From NCBI GenBank assembly GCA_031216445.1, contig CM062197.1, positions 26,314,001 through 26,378,000 on the forward strand: a stretch of DNA of 64,000 bases, in the 5' to 3' direction. This document shows, piece by piece, positions 60,301-64,000 of the stretch. The notes beneath the pieces are model-generated. The model was not told the origin of the DNA, made no database searches, and saw only the letters and a program-made list of their open reading frames with translations. Each line of letters starts with the position of its first letter. Position 1 is the first letter of the stretch. The position numbers and the translations under genes are program-made. Source of the DNA: Lateolabrax maculatus. Lineage: Eukaryota > Chordata > Actinopteri > Acropomatiformes > Lateolabracidae.

Positions 60301-60855
60301 AGCAGGAGTCCAGGCTGAAAAGTCAGTGTCACTGTTTAAGAATATATGGACCTTGTGGACCATAGCTTTAGTTTAATCATACCACATTTATTTTGTTGGT
60401 TATATTGTAACAATCCAGTGTGAACACATATTTAAAACCATATTCCCTAGCAAATGCTTTCAACATTAAAAATGAATGTTTAGAAGAGCATAAATTGCCA
60501 TGCTGAAGAATGTGTGTGTGTGTCTTTGTAGGGTACAGCGAGAGACGAGGCCCTAGAATGCACTGTCGGTGTGCTGACAGTTGTCAGTGAAGATAATCCT
60601 CATGAGGGTCCAAGTTCAGTAGACCTCCAGCCCATCTCCACTGCCATCATTCTGGAGGGAGGTATCATCATGGATCATATAAAAAAACTTGCCTCAGGCA
60701 GTTTGTCTGTTATTTGGGCTTACATATGCTTTGCATTTGGATTACCCAAAATGCATGGCAAATACACTCAACTTCATTCAGACTGTGATGCTTGGACTGG
60801 GAAAGAAAACCTCCCACCAAAACTGTTAACTTTGAAGAACAGTCTACTGGGTTAG
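57330..60855 (+). pseudogene. C2H2/PB1 gene, copy 9
   Basis: Shared lesions present. Variants Thr, Phe, Gly: a haplotype switch lies within about 60 bases, between the VDT and DQDF codons (58650-58700). Confidence 0.75.
57357..58088 (+). CDS. Four-C2H2-finger open frame (243 aa), copy 9
   Basis: Intact; same protein as the neighbouring copies. Confidence 0.5.
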   Translation: MQWLCKYCTFCAEKRCFLLKHYRLKHGCHTRISPLPCLYKECLCTFKSFNALKVHLSTWHTQKDLGNVGETAFHCQLCDFVEPCTGADFFTHLRRHLKLKQKVSCPYQGCSFQSNVYSTFNAHKSKEHQDHNKMAFKPEIVSHNVLEVPPPNINIQPEDSAPETDQVEFEVTELNEDVGDLESQLEHNVAAVFLKMSSILNISENALQEVIEQINQIYVLSQPLLHTSVGKILNQHCGDVEDS

Positions 60856-62205
60856 ACCAGTAAAGAGCCATCAGCTGTCAGATAGCACTTTGTAAATTAT
60901 GCAGCAGTTAATGTTCTCCTGTTATCAGAGAAAGTTTTATGCTTTCATGCAACTGAGCTGGCTTGTTTATGATCTCAAAAAAAAAAAAAATTCTATTAAA
61001 GTGTACCATGTTATGCTAGTATGCTAATGGTGGAAATAGCGCCACCTTGTGTTGCAAAGAGTTGTTAGATAATGTTGTCAGAAAGGAACCTAGCAAGGTT
61101 GACCTGTTTACATTTGTGTTTTGGGAAAACTTTTAATTATAGTAGTTATAATGTAGTACAAATACAAAACCCAAGGAGTGATGTTTTTCTGTGTTGGTTT
61201 AAACCTTGGACTGATGCTCGCTTTGGGACACAAAAGCATTTGTTGTACTTTCAGTTTTGATCAGAAATGCAATGATTTTGCATGCACTGAAGTCCTGTAA
61301 TTATCAGGTGTTTACCTGTTTAATATTGTGAGACTGTTACATGCATAGAATTAGCTCACAAAAATGTGGTTTTATTTTTGCCATGTCCATGTCATGTTCT
61401 ACAGTCAAATCAAACCACAAGTTTGTTGTTTAGCTGCTGTTTTGTACTTGAATGTACAAGAAAGTGATACTTGGGAACAGAACACTTGAGGCTGAATAAT
61501 AGATTTAATGCATATTGTTATTACAATAGCCTAACAGACATAGATCACACTATGAGCAATTTTACAACTAGCTTTAAAATACATTAAATATGACAAGAGG
61601 ATAGAGAACAGTAATTTTATTGTTTATTGTAAGGTTATTACATGAGTGATAAAACACACATTTTATATTGGAGAATTGGAATCAAAAGTAACAATATCGA
61701 ACATTTATTGTTCAGTCTAGATCTGTCAGTGATGCAATTATTTTTTTAATAAATGTTGTAATGCAGCTGAACAAACCCAGTGAGTGTTCTTTTAAAGTAT
61801 ATGTTTGTGGTGTTTTTCCCTTTATTAGGTAATAACAGCTAAAATAGATAAGAAATGGGAGAAGGACAAGGACCCATTCAAGGAAATTGGTTTGTTTAAT
61901 TTAACTGAACTGAAATGAACTGAAAAAAAATGAGTGAGTAGTAAGTAGTAGGTATCATAATTCTAAGTGGGGTTAAATTTGTATCAAGCAGTCCACACAA
62001 AATGAAAAAATTAAGTTAACACTAAGCATGGCTATTAAGTTACATGAACTTTTTTTTTTTTTTTTAGTTGTACTACTTGATTTGGTACTGCACACTTAAA
62101 ATAAACAAGCTTTTCTAACTCACTATTCTTAAGATTACTTTGCTTAATTTGCAACGAGTTTGCATACTTTTTTTAAGTAAGGTCAACTAATTAGATTTTA
62201 CAGTG

Positions 62206-63079
62206 AGTATACGTACACACGTCTCCCGCAGAGCTATGTTGAAAGTCCCTCAATATTCAGTCGAGTATTGGCTAATGACCTGCAACACCTAGACGTGTCC
62301 AGTACAGTACTACAATATGTAGATGATCTCTTGATATGTAGCACCTCCAAAGCTCAATGTGCACAAGACTCAGTCTCAGCCCTGATGGCTTTAGAAAAGG
62401 GGGCTCACAAGGTGAGTAAAAATAAATTACAGTTTTGCCAGACACAGGTTGAATACTTAGGTAGACAACTCTGTGGCACTAAATGAGCTATAGTGCCCTC
62501 ACAAATTGAGGCAGTATCGAAAGCTCCCAAACCACAAACGGTGAGACACATGTCGTCATTTCTGCCATCTCAGCTTTACTAGAAGCCATACACCATCCAA
62601 AAGTGTTAGCCATCATTAAATGCGTAGCTCATCAAAAAACGAATTCCCTGATAGCTAAAGGCAACAACTTAGCAGATGAAGCCGCAAAACGCATAGCTAC
62701 ACCCACCTGTATAGGACCACTGCTAGTAGCTGGAGATTGTGAACCACTGACAAACTTATATATATATGATATATATATATATATATATATATATGAGCTA
62801 TATATATGTGCTGCTATGTAATAGCAGCACAACATCAGGCAAGTCCATATGCACATTCTGTATGGGCAAAAAGGGGGGCAAGTATAATCACTGAAGAAGG
62901 TCCATCACATGGGCTATGGCGAAGTGCACATGGACATATTGTCCTCCCAACATCTTTGGTACAGGTTGCTACACGTGGTGCGCATGGTCAGGACCATTGC
63001 ACAAGTGGGGAGGTGTTGAGACGCCTTCAAGCAGTCTGGTGGTCACCATTTTTCCGACCTGCGTTTGTAGCTGAGACAA
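62206..63079 (+). pseudogene. pol: ERV pol remnants, unit 9
   Basis: YVDD RT fragment, RNase H end, (TA)n, integrase N-terminus with a private Gly for Ser (ATRGAHG). Confidence 0.75.
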
Positions 63080-64000
63080 TTTTGCAAGGAAGGTTTTTTT
63101 CTGTTGCTCTGGTATTTCAAGTCTGATACTGCATGTTAGTGTTTTTGTTTTTTGTTTCTATTTTGCCGGGCTTGATGCTAAAATGATCTTTTCTTTTCAG
63201 ATTTTTCAAGAAGACAAAAAACTTCCTATGCAGTGGTTGTGTAAGTACTGCACATTTTGTGCTGAAAAGAGGTGCTTCTTACTTAAGCATTACCGCTTAA
63301 AACACGGGTGCCACACTCGAATATCACCACTACCGTGCCTTTATAAGGGTGCCTGTGCACATTTAAATCTTTCAATGCACTCAAAGTCCACTTATCAACA
63401 TGGCACACTCAAAAGGACCTGGGGAACGTGGGTGAAACTGCTTTCCATTGTCAGCTGTGTGACTTTGTGGAGCCTTGCACTGGAGCTGACTTTTTTACCC
63501 ATTTACGAAGACATTTGAAGCTGAAGCAAAAGGTTTCCTGTCCATATCAAGGCTGTAGCTTTCAGAGCAATGTTTATTCAACCTTTAATGCACATAAAAG
63601 CAAAGAACATCAAGACCACAATAAGATGGCATTCAAACCTGAAATTGTGTCACATAATGTACTTGAGGTACCTCCACCTAATATAAATATTCAACCTGAG
63701 GATAGTGCCCCTGAAACTGATCAGGTTGAGTTTGAGGTTACTGAGCTCAATGAAGATGTGGGAGACTTGGAGAGTCAGTTGGAACATAATGTAGCTGCTG
63801 TTTTTCTGAAAATGTCATCGATTCTTAACATCTCTGTAAATGCCCTGCAAGAAGTTATAGAGCAGATCAACCAAATTTATGTGCTTTCACAGCCATTGTT
63901 ACATACCTCGGTTGGAAAAATACTAAATCAACATTGTGGAGATGTTGAGGACTCTTAAGTGAGTGAGATAGCTAAAGTATTTACTGAGAATAATGTATTC
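63080..64000 (+). repeat. Short tandem unit 10 (cut by window edge)
   Basis: Starts at the usual chimeric junction. Only the large exon's first part is in the window, so the array continues beyond 64000. Confidence 0.9.
63201..64000 (+). pseudogene. C2H2/PB1 gene, copy 10 (partial, finger frame broken)
   Basis: A 1-bp deletion near 63348 (TATAAGGGTGC where others have TATAAGGAGTGC) falls inside finger 2 and ends the first frame at 63518. Fingers 3 and 4 and the acidic tail continue in another frame up to 63958. A private Val for Glu follows later (NISVNA). This is the only copy in which the finger ORF itself is broken. Confidence 0.75.

Larger units (their letters stand above)
57209..63079 (+). 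repeat. Short tandem unit 9
   Basis: 5871 bp. Mosaic: Thr from one group, then Phe, Gly and all downstream markers from the other. Shares TTTTACAACTAGC (near 61560) with unit 4 only. (TA)n at about 62756-62795. Confidence 0.9.

Noticed and set aside
4670..63079. CRISPR-like or rDNA-like regular repetition
   Set aside because: The regular repeats are 5.88-kb units with gene and ERV content. There are no short repeat-spacer arrays and no rRNA.
1..64000. A novel prokaryotic-style defence or biosynthetic operon
   Set aside because: Introns, LINE, LTR and fish-type ERV content show vertebrate DNA, and no clustered enzyme genes are present.

Overview
The window looks like teleost fish nuclear DNA. 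It is AT-rich, has spliceosomal introns with ordinary GT/AG sites, carries a jockey/L2/CR1-type LINE fragment of a kind common in ray-finned fish, and holds a fish-type class I endogenous retrovirus (ERV) plus a C2H2/PB1 gene of the multicopy fish group usually labelled 'SAMD3-like'. There is no prokaryotic content. All convincing coding features lie on the + strand. Family assignments come from recognising protein motifs, not from a database search.

Layout: a defective ERV (LTR, LINE fragment in place of gag, 5' pol) is interrupted inside its reverse transcriptase by a 7.36-kb DNA element. This element has 9-bp inverted termini (CACTGTAAA/TTTACAGTG) and a 4-bp target duplication (AGTA). It carries a complete-looking gene locus: CpG-rich first exon, small non-coding exon, a large exon with four C2H2 fingers and a PB1-like region, three more coding exons, and a 3' flank. 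Its first intron holds a MITE-like element with long inverted ends. Beyond the element the ERV resumes with the YVDD motif, a scrap of RNase H, a (TA)n tract and integrase.

Two levels of tandem repetition are superimposed. (1) A long period of about 17.2 kb: position 1 matches 17219, with LTRs shared between neighbours, as expected from LTR-LTR unequal exchange. (2) A short period of about 5.88 kb, running from the intron just before the large exon to a point in integrase, joined head to tail by one identical junction. The first long unit holds 2 short units (4670-16432). The second holds at least 7 complete ones plus a partial one (21918-64000, running off the edge). That makes ten copies of the zinc-finger/PB1 gene body, nine complete and one cut.

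Every complete copy shares the same lesions: two in-frame stops after the fingers, two frameshifts, and a splice-phase mismatch. The gene was therefore broken before amplification. The first 243 codons (four fingers plus an acidic tail) stay open in nine of ten copies. Only the first copy of each long unit keeps the promoter and first exons; later copies have retroviral integrase sequence upstream. Linked variants fall into two haplotype groups with mosaics (units 4, 7, 8, 9), pointing to ongoing unequal crossover or gene conversion. No working transposase, gag, env, tRNA, rRNA or CRISPR was seen.
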